Part shown: positions 7,791 to 16,969 of the stretch, one piece after another | How positions within the stretch are numbered: position 1 is the stretch's first letter | Layout of the letters: every line of letters starts with the position of its first letter | From: Novosphingobium ovatum | GTDB taxonomy: Bacteria > Pseudomonadota > Alphaproteobacteria > Sphingomonadales > Sphingomonadaceae | Direction: 5' to 3' | DNA: 64,000 nt | Assembly (NCBI RefSeq): GCF_009909235.1 | Contig: NZ_JAAAPO010000005.1 | Coordinates: 353,283-417,282 of the forward strand | Translations under genes and position numbers: made by a program | The notes under the pieces: model-generated | Told to the model about the DNA's origin: nothing | The model's database searches: none | What the model saw: the letters and a program-made list of their open reading frames with translations, nothing else

Positions 7791-8990
7791 ATGACCGATC
7801 TGTTTTCCAAATTCGACCCCATCATCGCCCAGCGCGAAGGCCTGTTGGCCACGGGCGTGACCGATCCATTCGGTCTGGTGATGGAAAAGGTGATCAGCCC
7901 CACCGTCGCCCTGTGCAACGGGCGCGAGACGATTTTGCTGGGCACTTACAACTATATGGGCATGACGTTCGATCCGGATGTCATCGCCGCCGGCAAACAG
8001 GCGCTGGACGATTTCGGTTCGGGCACCACCGGCAGCCGCGTGCTCAATGGCACCTATGCCGGGCACAAGGCGGTCGAGCAGGCTTTGTGTGACTTTTACG
8101 ACATGAAGCACGCGATGGTGTTCTCGACCGGCTATCAGGCCAATCTGGGCATCATCAGCACGATCGCGGGCAAGGGTGACTATATCATCCTCGACATCGA
8201 CAGCCACGCCTCGATCTGGGACGGGTGCAAGATGGGCGATGCCGAGGTCGTGCCGTTCAAGCACAATGACATCGAGGCCATGGAAAAGCGCCTGAAGCGC
8301 GTGCCGGAGGGCGCGGGCATTCTGGTGGTGCTGGAAGGCGTCTACTCGATGCTGGGCGACATCGCCCCGCTCAAGGAAATGATCGCCATCGCCAAGAAGT
8401 ACGGCGCGATGGTGCTGGTGGACGAGGCCCACTCGATGGGCTTCATCGGCCCCAACGGGCGCGGCGTGGCCGAGGAGCAGGGCTGTCTGGAGGACGTCGA
8501 TTTCGTCATCGGCACCTTCAGCAAATCGGTCGGCACGGTCGGCGGCTTCTGCGTCTCGAACCATCCCAAGTTCGAGATCATGCGGCTGGTCTGCCGCCCC
8601 TATGTCTTTACCGCCAGCCTGCCGCCCAGCGTTGTGGCCACCGCCGCGACCAGCGTGCGCAAGCTGATGCACGCCGCCGACAAGCGCGCGCATCTGTGGG
8701 AAAACAGCCGCACCCTGCACAAGGGGCTGCGCGATGCCGGATTCCAGCTGGGCACGGACGAGCCGCAAAGCGCGATCATCAGTGTCATCATGCCCGATCT
8801 GGAACGCGGCGCGATGATGTGGGAAGCGCTGTTGCACGAAGGGCTGTATGTCAATCTGGCCCGCCCGCCGGCAACGCCTGCGGGCATGACGCTGCTGCGC
8901 TGCTCGCTGTGCGCGGCGCATACGGCCGAACAGGTGCAAACCATCATCGGCATGTTCACCCGCGCCGGTAAGGCAGTCGGGATCATCTGA
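7791..8990 (+). CDS. spt: Serine palmitoyltransferase
   Basis: 399-residue PLP enzyme of the alpha-oxoamine synthase family, condensing L-serine with palmitoyl thioester to 3-ketodihydrosphingosine, the committed step of sphingolipid synthesis. Close to the characterised Sphingomonas enzyme along its length: LLGTYNYMGMTFDPDVIAAG, GSGTTGSRVLNGTYAGH, LVDEAHSMGF and the PLP-binding lysine K245 in TFSKSVGTVGG. Soluble and cytoplasmic, as in Sphingomonas. The second gene after acpR; an intrinsic terminator follows. Glycosphingolipids replace LPS in sphingomonads, so this is a strong taxonomic marker. Confidence 0.93.
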   Translation: MTDLFSKFDPIIAQREGLLATGVTDPFGLVMEKVISPTVALCNGRETILLGTYNYMGMTFDPDVIAAGKQALDDFGSGTTGSRVLNGTYAGHKAVEQALCDFYDMKHAMVFSTGYQANLGIISTIAGKGDYIILDIDSHASIWDGCKMGDAEVVPFKHNDIEAMEKRLKRVPEGAGILVVLEGVYSMLGDIAPLKEMIAIAKKYGAMVLVDEAHSMGFIGPNGRGVAEEQGCLEDVDFVIGTFSKSVGTVGGFCVSNHPKFEIMRLVCRPYVFTASLPPSVVATAATSVRKLMHAADKRAHLWENSRTLHKGLRDAGFQLGTDEPQSAIISVIMPDLERGAMMWEALLHEGLYVNLARPPATPAGMTLLRCSLCAAHTAEQVQTIIGMFTRAGKAVGII

Positions 8991-9019
8991 TCCTTCTGCC
9001 CCACGGCAATCACACAAAG

Positions 9020-9053
9020 GCCCGGGCTTCCCATGCGGAAGGTCGGGCTTTTT
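9020..9053 (+). terminator. Intrinsic terminator after spt
   Basis: A 12-pair stem with one wobble and one mismatch (arms 9020-9031 and 9037-9048, loop CATGC) is followed by five T residues. It ends the acpR-spt unit 30 bases after the stop codon. Confidence 0.8.
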
Positions 9054-9246
9054 GCCGAATGGTGACGGCGCGGGCGATGAGCCAGCCGGCCCGGCCACCG
9101 TAATTTTACCTGCGAATTGGTGACAATCACGCGGAATGCACGCCTAAATGGTGATTGTTCCGGTTTGCCTGCGCCCCTCTGCGCCATACACACGACAGCG
9201 GAAAAGAATTTTCAACGCTTTACGTGACATAGCAAAGGGGTTGGGC

Positions 9247-9840
9247 ATGCTTTTTCGCCCGTTGGCCATACCGGGATTGATCGAATTCACCTGCCAACGG
9301 CATGGCGACGAACGCGGCTATTTTGCCGAGGCGTTTCGTCAAAGCGTTTTCGATCAGGCGATGGAGGATGGCGCCAACCATCGCTTCGTGCAGGATAACG
9401 AGTCGTTCTCGGCACGGGTCGGGACGATCCGTGGCCTGCATTACCAGACCGCCCCCATGGCGCAGGGCAAGCTGGTGCGATGCCTGTCGGGCGCCATCAT
9501 GGACGTTGCGGTGGACATTCGCGCGGGCTCGGCCAGCTATGGCCAATGGGCCGCCCTGGTGTTGAGCGCCAAGGCCGGAAATCAGCTATGGATCCCGCCC
9601 GGCTTTGCCCATGGGTTCTGCACCCTCGCGCCTGATTGCCGCGTCAGTTACAAGGTGACGGCCTATTACAGCCCCGAGCATGACAAGGGCATGCGCTGGG
9701 ACGATCCGGCCATAGGCATTGCCTGGCCTGCGGTTGCCGATCCCGAAACGCTGTCGGCAAAGGACAGGGTTCAGCCGCTGTTAGCCGACATTGCGCCCAT
9801 TTTTGGCTGTGCCCCCGTGATCGCGCTGGAGGGAGAGTAG
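9247..9840 (+). CDS. rfbC: dTDP-4-dehydrorhamnose 3,5-epimerase
   Basis: 197-residue RmlC-type cupin, third enzyme of dTDP-L-rhamnose synthesis. The active-site stretch is GTIRGLHYQ, with the catalytic histidine, and IPPGFAHGF forms the cupin second motif. The start at 9247 has GGGG upstream; an in-frame extension to 9148 has no family character. First gene of rfbCBDA, three bases before rfbB. Rhamnose serves in surface polysaccharide, plausibly including the glycan seen by the GTA encoded downstream. Confidence 0.92.
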   Translation: MLFRPLAIPGLIEFTCQRHGDERGYFAEAFRQSVFDQAMEDGANHRFVQDNESFSARVGTIRGLHYQTAPMAQGKLVRCLSGAIMDVAVDIRAGSASYGQWAALVLSAKAGNQLWIPPGFAHGFCTLAPDCRVSYKVTAYYSPEHDKGMRWDDPAIGIAWPAVADPETLSAKDRVQPLLADIAPIFGCAPVIALEGE

Positions 9841-9843
9841 ACC

Positions 9844-10905
9844 ATGCGGGTTCTGGTAACAGGCGGCGCGGGCTTTATCGGCTCGGCGCTGGTGCGCTTT
9901 CTGGTGCTGGAGCGCGGGGCCAGCGTGATGACCATCGACGCGCTGACCTATGCCGGCAATCTGGCCAGCCTGCGCGATGTGGCCAATCACGCCAACCACC
10001 GCTTTGTCCATGCCGACATCCGCGACCGCGCGGCGATGGACCGCGCATTCGCCGATTTTCGCCCTGACCGGGTGATGCATCTGGCCGCGGAAAGCCATGT
10101 GGACCGCTCGATCACCGGGGCGGGCGATTTCATCGCCACCAATGTGGTGGGCACCTATACCATGCTGGAGGCGGCGCGGGCCTATTGGCAGGGGCTGGAC
10201 GCAGCGGGGCAGGCGGCTTTCCGTTTTCTGCATGTCTCCACCGATGAGGTCTATGGCAGTCTGGACCATGACCCGCAGGCGCTGTTTACCGAAACCACCG
10301 CCTATGACCCGTCATCGCCCTATTCCGCGTCAAAGGCCGCCTCCGACCATTTGGCCAAGGCATGGCACCGCACCTATGGCCTGCCGGTGGTGGTATCGAA
10401 CTGTTCAAACAATTACGGGCCATACCATTTCCCGGAAAAGCTGATCCCGCTGACCATCCTCAACGCGTTGGAGGGGCGGGAATTGCCGGTCTATGGATCG
10501 GGCGCGAATGTGCGCGACTGGCTGTATGTCGAGGATCACGCCCGCGCGCTGGACCTGATCGCGGCAAGGGGGCGGCCGGGCGAAACCTATAATGTTGGCG
10601 GGCGCAATGAACGGCGCAACATCGATGTGGTGCGCCGCATCTGTCAGGTGCTGGACCGGCTGATCCCGTCCGACCGCCCGCGTGAAGAGCTGATCCGCTT
10701 TGTTTCCGACCGGCCGGGCCATGATGCGCGTTATGCCATCGACGCGGGTAAGCTGGAGGGCGAATTGGGCTGGCGCGCGCAGGAGACCTTCGACTCCGGC
10801 ATTGAAAAAACGGTGCGCTGGTATCTGGACAACGATTGGTGGTGGAGGCCGCTGCGCGCCGGATATGGCGGCGAACGGTTGGGCTTGCTGGAGAAAACGG
10901 TGTGA
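9844..10905 (+). CDS. rfbB: dTDP-glucose 4,6-dehydratase
   Basis: 353-residue short-chain dehydrogenase/reductase of the extended type. It converts dTDP-glucose to dTDP-4-keto-6-deoxyglucose. The NAD site GGAGFIGS is at residues 7-14, the catalytic threonine is in HVSTDEVYG and the YxxxK motif is [10 protein letters not shown]. Length and motifs match the family. Its stop overlaps the GTG start of rfbD (GTGA). Confidence 0.93.
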   Translation: MRVLVTGGAGFIGSALVRFLVLERGASVMTIDALTYAGNLASLRDVANHANHRFVHADIRDRAAMDRAFADFRPDRVMHLAAESHVDRSITGAGDFIATNVVGTYTMLEAARAYWQGLDAAGQAAFRFLHVSTDEVYGSLDHDPQALFTETTAYDPSSPYSASKAASDHLAKAWHRTYGLPVVVSNCSNNYGPYHFPEKLIPLTILNALEGRELPVYGSGANVRDWLYVEDHARALDLIAARGRPGETYNVGGRNERRNIDVVRRICQVLDRLIPSDRPREELIRFVSDRPGHDARYAIDAGKLEGELGWRAQETFDSGIEKTVRWYLDNDWWWRPLRAGYGGERLGLLEKTV

Positions 10906-11819
10906 GGATCGCGGTAACGGGACTGACCGGGCAGGTGGTGCGGGCGTTGGCCGAAAGGGCAGAGGAACGCGGCGACGAAGTTATCGCCATCGGCCGCCCG
11001 CAGCTGGATCTGGCGATGCCCGATGCGGTTGCAGGGGCTTTGGACCGGGCGTTTTGCGGGGCGATGCCCGACGCCGTGGTGTCGGCCGCCGCCTATACCG
11101 CCGTTGACCGGGCCGAGAGTGAGGCCGATCTGGCCATGACGATCAACGCCAAGGGCGCCGCCGCCGTGGCGGCATGGGCGCATGGGCATCTTTTGCCGGT
11201 GGTCCATCTGTCGACGGATTATGTGTTCGATGGGGCAAAGGCGACGCCCTATGACGAGGATGACGCGGTTGCGCCGCAGGGGGCCTATGGCGCGTCCAAG
11301 CTGGCGGGTGAGCAGGCCGTGATGGCCGCCCATCCCGGCGCCGTAATCCTGCGCACGGCATGGGTTTACAGCCCGTTTGGCCACAATTTCGTCAAAACCA
11401 TGCTGCGGCTGGCGCAGGACCGCGACGAGATTGGCGTGGTGGCCGACCAGATCGGCAATCCCACCAGCGCGCTGGACATTGCCGATGGGGTGCTGGACAT
11501 CATCGAGGCGTTGACATCCCACCCAGGTGCAACGCCGCGCGGGGTGTTCCACATGACCGCCGCCGGAGAGGCCAGTTGGGCAGACTTTGCTCGCGCGATC
11601 TTTGCCGCCAGCGCGGCGCAGGGCGGGCCAGTGGCGCAGGTGCGCGCCATTGCCACCGCCGATTATCCCACACCCGCCCAGCGTCCGGCCAATTCGCGGC
11701 TGGACTGCGGCTTTCTGGCGATGGCCTATGGCGTGCGGCTGCCGGACTGGCGGGCTGCGTTGCCCACTGTGGTCGCGCGCATCCTGACCGAAACCGCCCG
11801 GCCGGAGCATGTCGCATGA
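10902..11819 (+). CDS. rfbD: dTDP-4-dehydrorhamnose reductase
   Basis: 305-residue RmlD, which reduces dTDP-4-keto-L-rhamnose to dTDP-L-rhamnose with NAD(P)H. Starts with GTG at 10902 inside the rfbB stop (GTGA), with GGAG nine bases upstream; the first residues are [13 protein letters not shown], the dinucleotide-binding loop. The catalytic YxxxK is YGASKLAGE and [10 protein letters not shown] is conserved. The stop overlaps the rfbA start. Confidence 0.92.
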   Translation: MRIAVTGLTGQVVRALAERAEERGDEVIAIGRPQLDLAMPDAVAGALDRAFCGAMPDAVVSAAAYTAVDRAESEADLAMTINAKGAAAVAAWAHGHLLPVVHLSTDYVFDGAKATPYDEDDAVAPQGAYGASKLAGEQAVMAAHPGAVILRTAWVYSPFGHNFVKTMLRLAQDRDEIGVVADQIGNPTSALDIADGVLDIIEALTSHPGATPRGVFHMTAAGEASWADFARAIFAASAAQGGPVAQVRAIATADYPTPAQRPANSRLDCGFLAMAYGVRLPDWRAALPTVVARILTETARPEHVA

Positions 11820-12691
11820 AGGGCATCATTCTGGCCGGTGGCAGCGGCACGCGGCTCTATCCGATGACGATGGCGTTTTCGAAACAGCTGATGCCCGTCT
11901 ATGACAAGCCGATGATCTATTACCCGCTCTCGACGCTGATGCTGGCGGGGATTCGGGAGGTGTTGATCATCACCACCCCGCACGACAGCCCGGCGTTTCA
12001 GGCGCTGTTGGGCGATGGCAGCCAGTGGGGGATGGCGATCACCTATGCCGTGCAGCCAGAGCCAAAGGGGCTGGCGCAGGCCTATACGATTGGCGCCGAT
12101 TTTGTGGACGGGCAGGCATCATGTCTGGTGCTGGGCGACAACATCTTTTTTGGCCATGGCCTGCCCGAAATGATGGGCGGGGCAAGGCAGGCGGTGGATC
12201 AGGGCGGCGCGGCGGTTTTCGCCTATCACGTGGCCGATCCTGAACGCTATGGCGTGGTGGCATTCGACGCTCAACGGCGGGCCATCAGTATCGAGGAAAA
12301 GCCGGTCGCACCGCGCTCGAACTGGGCGGTGACGGGGCTGTATTTCTATGATGCGGATGTGGTGAACATTGCGGCCAATATCACGCCGTCCGCGCGCGGA
12401 GAGCTGGAGATCACCGACGTCAATCGAGCCTATCTGGAACGTGGGCGGTTGCATGTGGTGGAGATGGGGCGCGGATTTGCCTGGCTGGATACGGGTACGC
12501 CCGACAGCCTGCTGGACGCCGCCGATTTTGTCGCCACGCTGGAGCGGAGGCAGGGGATGAAGGTCTGTTGCCCAGAAGAAATCGCGTGGCGTCAGGGGTT
12601 TATTGACGATTCCGGGATGACCCGCGCGATCGACCGTCTGGGCAAGGCGGCTTATGGCCAATATTTGCGGCACCTGCTGTCCCGGGCATAG
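11816..12691 (+). CDS. rfbA: Glucose-1-phosphate thymidylyltransferase
   Basis: 291-residue RmlA, which makes dTDP-glucose from dTTP and glucose-1-phosphate. The nucleotide-binding signature [13 protein letters not shown] begins at residue 6, followed by [18 protein letters not shown] and [11 protein letters not shown]. Typical length. The ATG overlaps the rfbD stop (ATGA), so the four genes are translationally linked in the order C-B-D-A. The enzyme is usually feedback-inhibited by dTDP-rhamnose. Confidence 0.93.
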   Translation: MKGIILAGGSGTRLYPMTMAFSKQLMPVYDKPMIYYPLSTLMLAGIREVLIITTPHDSPAFQALLGDGSQWGMAITYAVQPEPKGLAQAYTIGADFVDGQASCLVLGDNIFFGHGLPEMMGGARQAVDQGGAAVFAYHVADPERYGVVAFDAQRRAISIEEKPVAPRSNWAVTGLYFYDADVVNIAANITPSARGELEITDVNRAYLERGRLHVVEMGRGFAWLDTGTPDSLLDAADFVATLERRQGMKVCCPEEIAWRQGFIDDSGMTRAIDRLGKAAYGQYLRHLLSRA

Positions 12692-12765
12692 TGTCAGCCC
12701 TTTGCGCGGCGGGCTTGCAACCAATTAGGCGTTAACCCGATGGCCGTGCTGGCGCTGTTGCGGCA

Positions 12766-12794
12766 TTGACTGTGCATGTGCAATACGTTCATAG
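12766..12794 (+). promoter_or_regulatory. Possible sigma-70 promoter upstream of ugd
   Basis: TTGACT at 12766-12771 is followed, 17 bases later, by TCATAG at 12789-12794. The -35 is good, the -10 weak. It lies in the 218-base rfbA-ugd spacer, which is otherwise featureless and noticeably more AT-rich than its surroundings. Confidence 0.3.
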
Positions 12795-12909
12795 AGCCTA
12801 GGTATATGCGCGTTGCCAACGATTGGACGCGTATTGGTTTTGTGATTCCTGGCTGCTTTGCTGCATCTGCTATCGCGCAAGACGCGTTGGCTTGTGTGAG
12901 GACATCTGA

Positions 12910-14076
12910 ATGAAAATCACCGTTTTCGGCCTTGGTTATGTCGGCCTGTCCAACGCGGTTTTGTTGGCACAGCACAATACCGTCGTGGCGGTGGACATTT
13001 CAGCTGATCGCGTGGCGTTGGTCAACAATCGCAAATCACCTATCGTCGACGCCGAACTGGAACAATTCCTGGCAGAGCACGTATTGGACCTGAGCGCGAC
13101 GACCGATCCACAAGCGGCCATGGCCGGGGCAGATTATGTCATCGTGGCCACGCCGACCAATTATGACGCCGAGACCAACAAGTTCGACACCTCGTCGGTA
13201 GAGGCGGTGATCCAGATCGCCGCGACGGCCAACCCGGACGCAACCATTGTGGTTAAGTCCACGGTGCCTGTCGGGTTCATCACCGATGTCCGCCAACGGC
13301 TGGGCACGCAACAGGTGATCTTCAGCCCCGAATTCCTGCGTGAAGGGCGGGCGCTGCATGACAACCTCTATCCCTCGCGGATCATCGTGGGTGAGCAGTC
13401 CGAGCGGGCGCGGATCTTTGCCGATCTGCTGTTGCAGGGGGCAGTTAAAAAAGACGTCGATGTATTGTTCACCGATGCTGACGAGGCTGAAGCGATCAAG
13501 CTTTTCGCCAACACCTATTTGGCAATGCGCGTTGCGTTCTTCAATGAACTGGACAGTTACGCGCTGGCCGGCGGCATGGATACACGACAGATCATTTCAG
13601 GAATTTGCCTCGATCCGCGCATTGGCAACCACTATAACAACCCCAGCTTTGGTTACGGTGGCTATTGCCTGCCCAAGGATACCAAACAATTGCTGGCGAA
13701 CTACTCGCAGGTTCCGCAAAATCTGATCCGCGCGATTGTCGACGCCAACAGCACGCGCAAGGATTTTCTGGCCGATCAGATCATCGCCCGCAAACCACGC
13801 AAGGTGGGCGTATATCGACTGGTGATGAAGGCGGGATCGGACAATTTCCGGCAGTCCTCGATTCAGGGGATCATGAAGCGGATCAAGGCCAAGGGAATCG
13901 AGGTGATCGTCTATGAACCCACGATTCAGCAGGATGATTTCTTTGGCTCACGCGTCAGCCGCGATCTGGAAGCGTTCAAGGGTGAGTGCGATATCATCAT
14001 CGCCAACCGCATGAGCCCCGCCATCGCTGACGTTCAGGACAAGGTGTTCTCGCGCGACCTGTTCGGCTCGGATTAA
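12910..14076 (+). CDS. ugd: UDP-glucose 6-dehydrogenase (short, enterobacterial-type)
   Basis: 388 residues, oxidises UDP-glucose to UDP-glucuronate with two NAD+. NAD site [10 protein letters not shown] near residue 7; STVPVGF; catalytic C253 in [15 protein letters not shown]. The protein resembles E. coli Ugd closely over its whole length, including identical length, the run ANTYLAMRV and the C-terminus RDLFGSD, rather than the roughly 430-residue form common in alphaproteobacteria. Codon use is visibly less GC-rich than in the rfb genes. I infer an acquired surface-sugar gene. A strong terminator follows. Confidence 0.92.
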   Translation: MKITVFGLGYVGLSNAVLLAQHNTVVAVDISADRVALVNNRKSPIVDAELEQFLAEHVLDLSATTDPQAAMAGADYVIVATPTNYDAETNKFDTSSVEAVIQIAATANPDATIVVKSTVPVGFITDVRQRLGTQQVIFSPEFLREGRALHDNLYPSRIIVGEQSERARIFADLLLQGAVKKDVDVLFTDADEAEAIKLFANTYLAMRVAFFNELDSYALAGGMDTRQIISGICLDPRIGNHYNNPSFGYGGYCLPKDTKQLLANYSQVPQNLIRAIVDANSTRKDFLADQIIARKPRKVGVYRLVMKAGSDNFRQSSIQGIMKRIKAKGIEVIVYEPTIQQDDFFGSRVSRDLEAFKGECDIIIANRMSPAIADVQDKVFSRDLFGSD

Positions 14077-14120
14077 GTCGCGCGCCGCGGCGCCGCGGCA
14101 CCGCACAGAACGAACACATA

Positions 14121-14157
14121 AAAAGGCCGGCCTCCTGACGGAGCGCCGGCCTTTTTT
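14121..14157 (+). terminator. Strong intrinsic terminator after ugd
   Basis: An 11-pair perfect stem (arms 14121-14131 and 14145-14155, core GGCCGGC) extends into a CTCC/GGAG inner stem with a TGAC loop, followed by a T run. It closes the ugd transcript; because the left arm starts with AAAA it could also stop transcription from the opposite strand. Confidence 0.9.
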
Positions 14158-14175
14158 ACGTGATGACTCCGGAGG

Positions 14176-14826
14176 TCAGGCCGGCGCGCTGATGCTGGCC
14201 ATCGTCGCGCCGGTACATTCGTCGGTTTTGGCGCCCTTGTGGCTGCCCAGCATCGCCGCGGCGACAAAGCCGCCCACCACCAGGACAAGGAAACCGGCAA
14301 CCGCCAGCCCCAGATATTTGTCGATCCATGCCTTAATCGGTGCGCCAAACAGGCGGAACAGCACGCCGACAATCAGGAAGCTGATCGAGCGCGAAATCAG
14401 GCTGGCCAGCAGGAACATCGCCAGCGGCATGCCGATGAAACCTGCCGTGATGGTGATCAGCTTGAACGGGATGGGCGTTGCGCCTTTCAGCACGATGGCC
14501 AGAAAACCCGCCTCACCGCGCAATTTGCACGCGGCATAGGGGAAGCTTTGCGTCAGATGCAGCACGTCCAGCAGCTTTTCCCCCACCAGCGCGAAGGCAT
14601 AGTGACCGATCGCATAACCCAGCAAACCACCCGCGACCGACGCGAGCGTGGTGATGATGGCAAAGCGAATCGCCTTTTTCGGCTGTGCCAGGCACATCAC
14701 CCCCAGCACAGGGTGGGGCGGGATCGGAAAGAAGCTTGCCTCGACAAAGGCGAAGAGCGCGAGCCACCATTGGGCTGCGGGGCCGGCCGCCTTGGCCATC
14801 GTCCAATCATAGAGTTTACGCAGCAT
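14176..14826 (-). CDS. YqaA/DedA-like (SNARE-associated VTT domain) membrane protein
   Basis: 216-residue integral membrane protein with about five hydrophobic segments. The YqaA-type N-terminus is LFAFVEASFFPIPPHPVLGV, with the acidic and proline residues of the re-entrant loop; later LKGATPIPFKLITITAGFIGM is the second loop. DedA relatives act as flippases or transporters that affect membrane homeostasis. The start at 14826 is used because upstream residues carry no membrane or family character. Divergent from the GTA operon, about 200 bases apart. Confidence 0.85.
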   Translation of the reverse strand: MLRKLYDWTMAKAAGPAAQWWLALFAFVEASFFPIPPHPVLGVMCLAQPKKAIRFAIITTLASVAGGLLGYAIGHYAFALVGEKLLDVLHLTQSFPYAACKLRGEAGFLAIVLKGATPIPFKLITITAGFIGMPLAMFLLASLISRSISFLIVGVLFRLFGAPIKAWIDKYLGLAVAGFLVLVVGGFVAAAMLGSHKGAKTDECTGATMASISAPA

Positions 14827-14916
14827 CGCACACCTTTTGCACTGAGGGCTTGTGCTTAGCGGGCGCGGCATCGCCCAGCAAGAGCAGCACCAATTTACCC
14901 ATTTGGTTATTCGCGC

Positions 14917-14945
14917 TTGACATTGTCACGCTCATTCGGTACAAA
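14917..14945 (+). promoter_or_regulatory. Putative promoter of the GTA operon
   Basis: TTGACA at 14917-14922, a 17-base spacer, then TACAAA at 14940-14945: a perfect -35 and a 4/6 -10. It sits about 84 bases before the first GTA gene on the same strand. A GAGTC (GANTC, CcrM-type) site follows at 14967-14971 in the leader. No clear CtrA box is visible next to it. Position and score suggest this is the main GTA promoter. Confidence 0.6.
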
Positions 14946-15028
14946 ACAAGAACATCGAAGAATACCGAGTCGCCCCCGACGCCGGGCGCAAGGCTCTTCG
15001 TTTCCCTCCTGGCATGGACACATGACAT

Positions 15029-15556
15029 ATGGCGGAACGCCCCGAACCCGGCGCCGGCTTGGCTGGTGTCGTGAAGAAGACTTCCTGCGCCAGTCCGCCC
15101 GCCCCCCATGGCAAGTCCGCATGGGCCAAGGCGTTTCTGGCTGAACTGGCCGCGACATCCAATGTCAGCGCCGCTGCCCGCAAGGCAAAGGTTTCCACCG
15201 CGCTGGTGTATGAAGCGCGGCGCTGTGACCCGGCCTTTGCACAGGCGTGGCGCGGCGCTCTGTGCGAAGGGTACGACCATCTGGAGATGGAACTGTTGCG
15301 CCGCCTGCGCGCCGGTGAAATCAAACCCGCCGCCGGTACCAAGCGCAGCGCCCGCGCCTATGACAACGCCACCGCCTTTCGCCTGCTGTCCGCTCACCGC
15401 GAGACGGTGGCCAGCGAACGGGCCGCGCGCGACGATATGGATGAAGACGCCATCCTCGCCTCGATCAACGCCAAGCTGGAGCGGATGCGCCAGCGTTCTC
15501 TGGCGGGCAAGGCGCTGGATGACGAGGACGAGGATGAACGGCCCCATGACGCATAA
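15029..15556 (+). CDS. GTA small terminase-like protein (g1)
   Basis: 175-residue protein at the first position of the GTA cluster. Residues 30-65 look like a helix-turn-helix (AWAKAFLAELAATSNVSAAARKAKVS...YEAR), as in phage small terminases; the C-terminal part is a charged helix ending in an acidic tail. Small terminases recognise DNA for packaging; in GTAs this recognition is non-specific. It overlaps the TerL start by 23 bases. Assignment rests on the fold pattern and synteny with the R. capsulatus GTA. Confidence 0.75.
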   Translation: MAERPEPGAGLAGVVKKTSCASPPAPHGKSAWAKAFLAELAATSNVSAAARKAKVSTALVYEARRCDPAFAQAWRGALCEGYDHLEMELLRRLRAGEIKPAAGTKRSARAYDNATAFRLLSAHRETVASERAARDDMDEDAILASINAKLERMRQRSLAGKALDDEDEDERPHDA

Positions 15557-16868
15557 CCAGCAACTGGAATGGTTGCTGGCCATGTCGCCAGAGGAGCGCC
15601 TGATGGCATTGGGCAAACTGGCCCCGCATGAAAAATCCGCCTTTGCCCATCTGTGGTATCTGTGGGCGCGGCCTGAGCAATTACCGCCCGAAGGCGATTG
15701 GCGCTTGTGGCTGATCATGGCCGGGCGCGGCTTTGGCAAGACGCGGGCGGGCGCCGAATGGGTTCGTTCCATTGCTCGTCAGAACCCGGATGCCCGGATC
15801 GCGCTGATTGGTGCGTCACTGGGTGATGCCCGGGCGGTGATGATCGAGGGTGAGAGCGGGCTGATCGCCTGTGGCCACCCGCATCGCCGCCCCAGCTTCG
15901 AGCCTTCGCTGCGGCGGTTAACCTGGCCGAATGGGGCGCAGGCGACACTTTATTCCGCCGCCGAACCCGAAAGCCTGCGCGGACCACAGCACAGCCACGC
16001 ATGGTGTGACGAGGTTGCCAAATGGGATCATTCCGCCGATCGCGCCATGCAAACATGGCACAATCTGATGTTGGGCCTGCGCTTGGGCGATAGGCCCCGC
16101 ACGCTGGCCACCACCACACCGCGCGCAGTGCCGATCATGCAGCACCTGCTGCAAACCCCTGACCTGGCCGTCTCACGCGGGCGGACAGAGGACAATGCCA
16201 GCAATCTGCCCGCCCGCTTTATCCGGGACATCCGTCGCACACTGGGCAAAAGCGCGCTGGCGCGACAAGAACTGGACGGCGAAATGCTGCTCGACCGCGA
16301 AGGCGCGCTATGGACCCGCGCCTTGCTGGAATCGTGCCGCGAGCCCGCCGCCAGCGCCGATGTCACCCGTACCGTGGTGGGGGTCGATCCGCCCGCCTCG
16401 GCGCATGGCGATGCCTGTGGCATTGTCGTGGTGGCGTTGGGCGATGATGGCATCGCCCGCGTTCTGGCCGACCGCACGCTGGCCCGCGCCAGCCCGGAAC
16501 GCTGGGCGCGGGCGGTGTCGGACACCGCCATCCGCTATCGCGCCGACCGCGTGGTGGCCGAAGCCAATCAGGGCGGGGCGATGGTAGAAAGCGTGCTGCG
16601 TGCCGCCGACATCAACCTGCCGATCCGGCTGGTGCATGCCAGCGCGGGCAAATCGGCCCGCGCCGAACCCGTCGCCGCGCTGTATGAGGCCGGCCGGGTG
16701 CGCCATGTCGGCAGCTTTGCCGCCTTGGAAGACCAGTTGTGCGGGCTGATGACGGGCGGTGATTATCAGGGGCCGGGCCGCTCACCCGACCGGGCGGACG
16801 CCGCCGTCTGGGCCTTGACCGAATTGATGCTCAACCGCCGCGCGCCACCGCGCGTCTGCGATCTGTAA
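15534..16868 (+). CDS. GTA large terminase (g2)
   Basis: 444-residue packaging motor: an N-terminal ATPase and a C-terminal nuclease. Walker A is AGRGFGKTRAG with K69, the Walker B acidic pair is D159/E160 in HAWCDEVAKWD, followed by TTTPRAVP (coupling motif). The RNase H-like nuclease starts at VVGVDPPASAHGDACG and includes VVAEANQGG and SPDRADAAVWAL. GAGG lies six bases before the 15534 ATG; an ATG at 15546 is the alternative. Length and order match the R. capsulatus GTA g2. Packages random host DNA into GTA heads. Confidence 0.93.
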   Translation: MNGPMTHNQQLEWLLAMSPEERLMALGKLAPHEKSAFAHLWYLWARPEQLPPEGDWRLWLIMAGRGFGKTRAGAEWVRSIARQNPDARIALIGASLGDARAVMIEGESGLIACGHPHRRPSFEPSLRRLTWPNGAQATLYSAAEPESLRGPQHSHAWCDEVAKWDHSADRAMQTWHNLMLGLRLGDRPRTLATTTPRAVPIMQHLLQTPDLAVSRGRTEDNASNLPARFIRDIRRTLGKSALARQELDGEMLLDREGALWTRALLESCREPAASADVTRTVVGVDPPASAHGDACGIVVVALGDDGIARVLADRTLARASPERWARAVSDTAIRYRADRVVAEANQGGAMVESVLRAADINLPIRLVHASAGKSARAEPVAALYEAGRVRHVGSFAALEDQLCGLMTGGDYQGPGRSPDRADAAVWALTELMLNRRAPPRVCDL

Positions 16869-16969
16869 CCACTGACCACACCGTTTCGCAAATGCCTGAC
16901 GGCCGCTTTTGGCCGGTGGCTCTCTGTGTGCGGCGCGCCCGCGTCGCCCAAGTAATCGAAAGGCGATCC

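Noticed and set aside
15108..16868. A single 586-residue ORF spanning terS and terL
   Set aside because: The first part is terS DNA read in another frame; terL homology starts only at about 15534, behind its own ribosome site.
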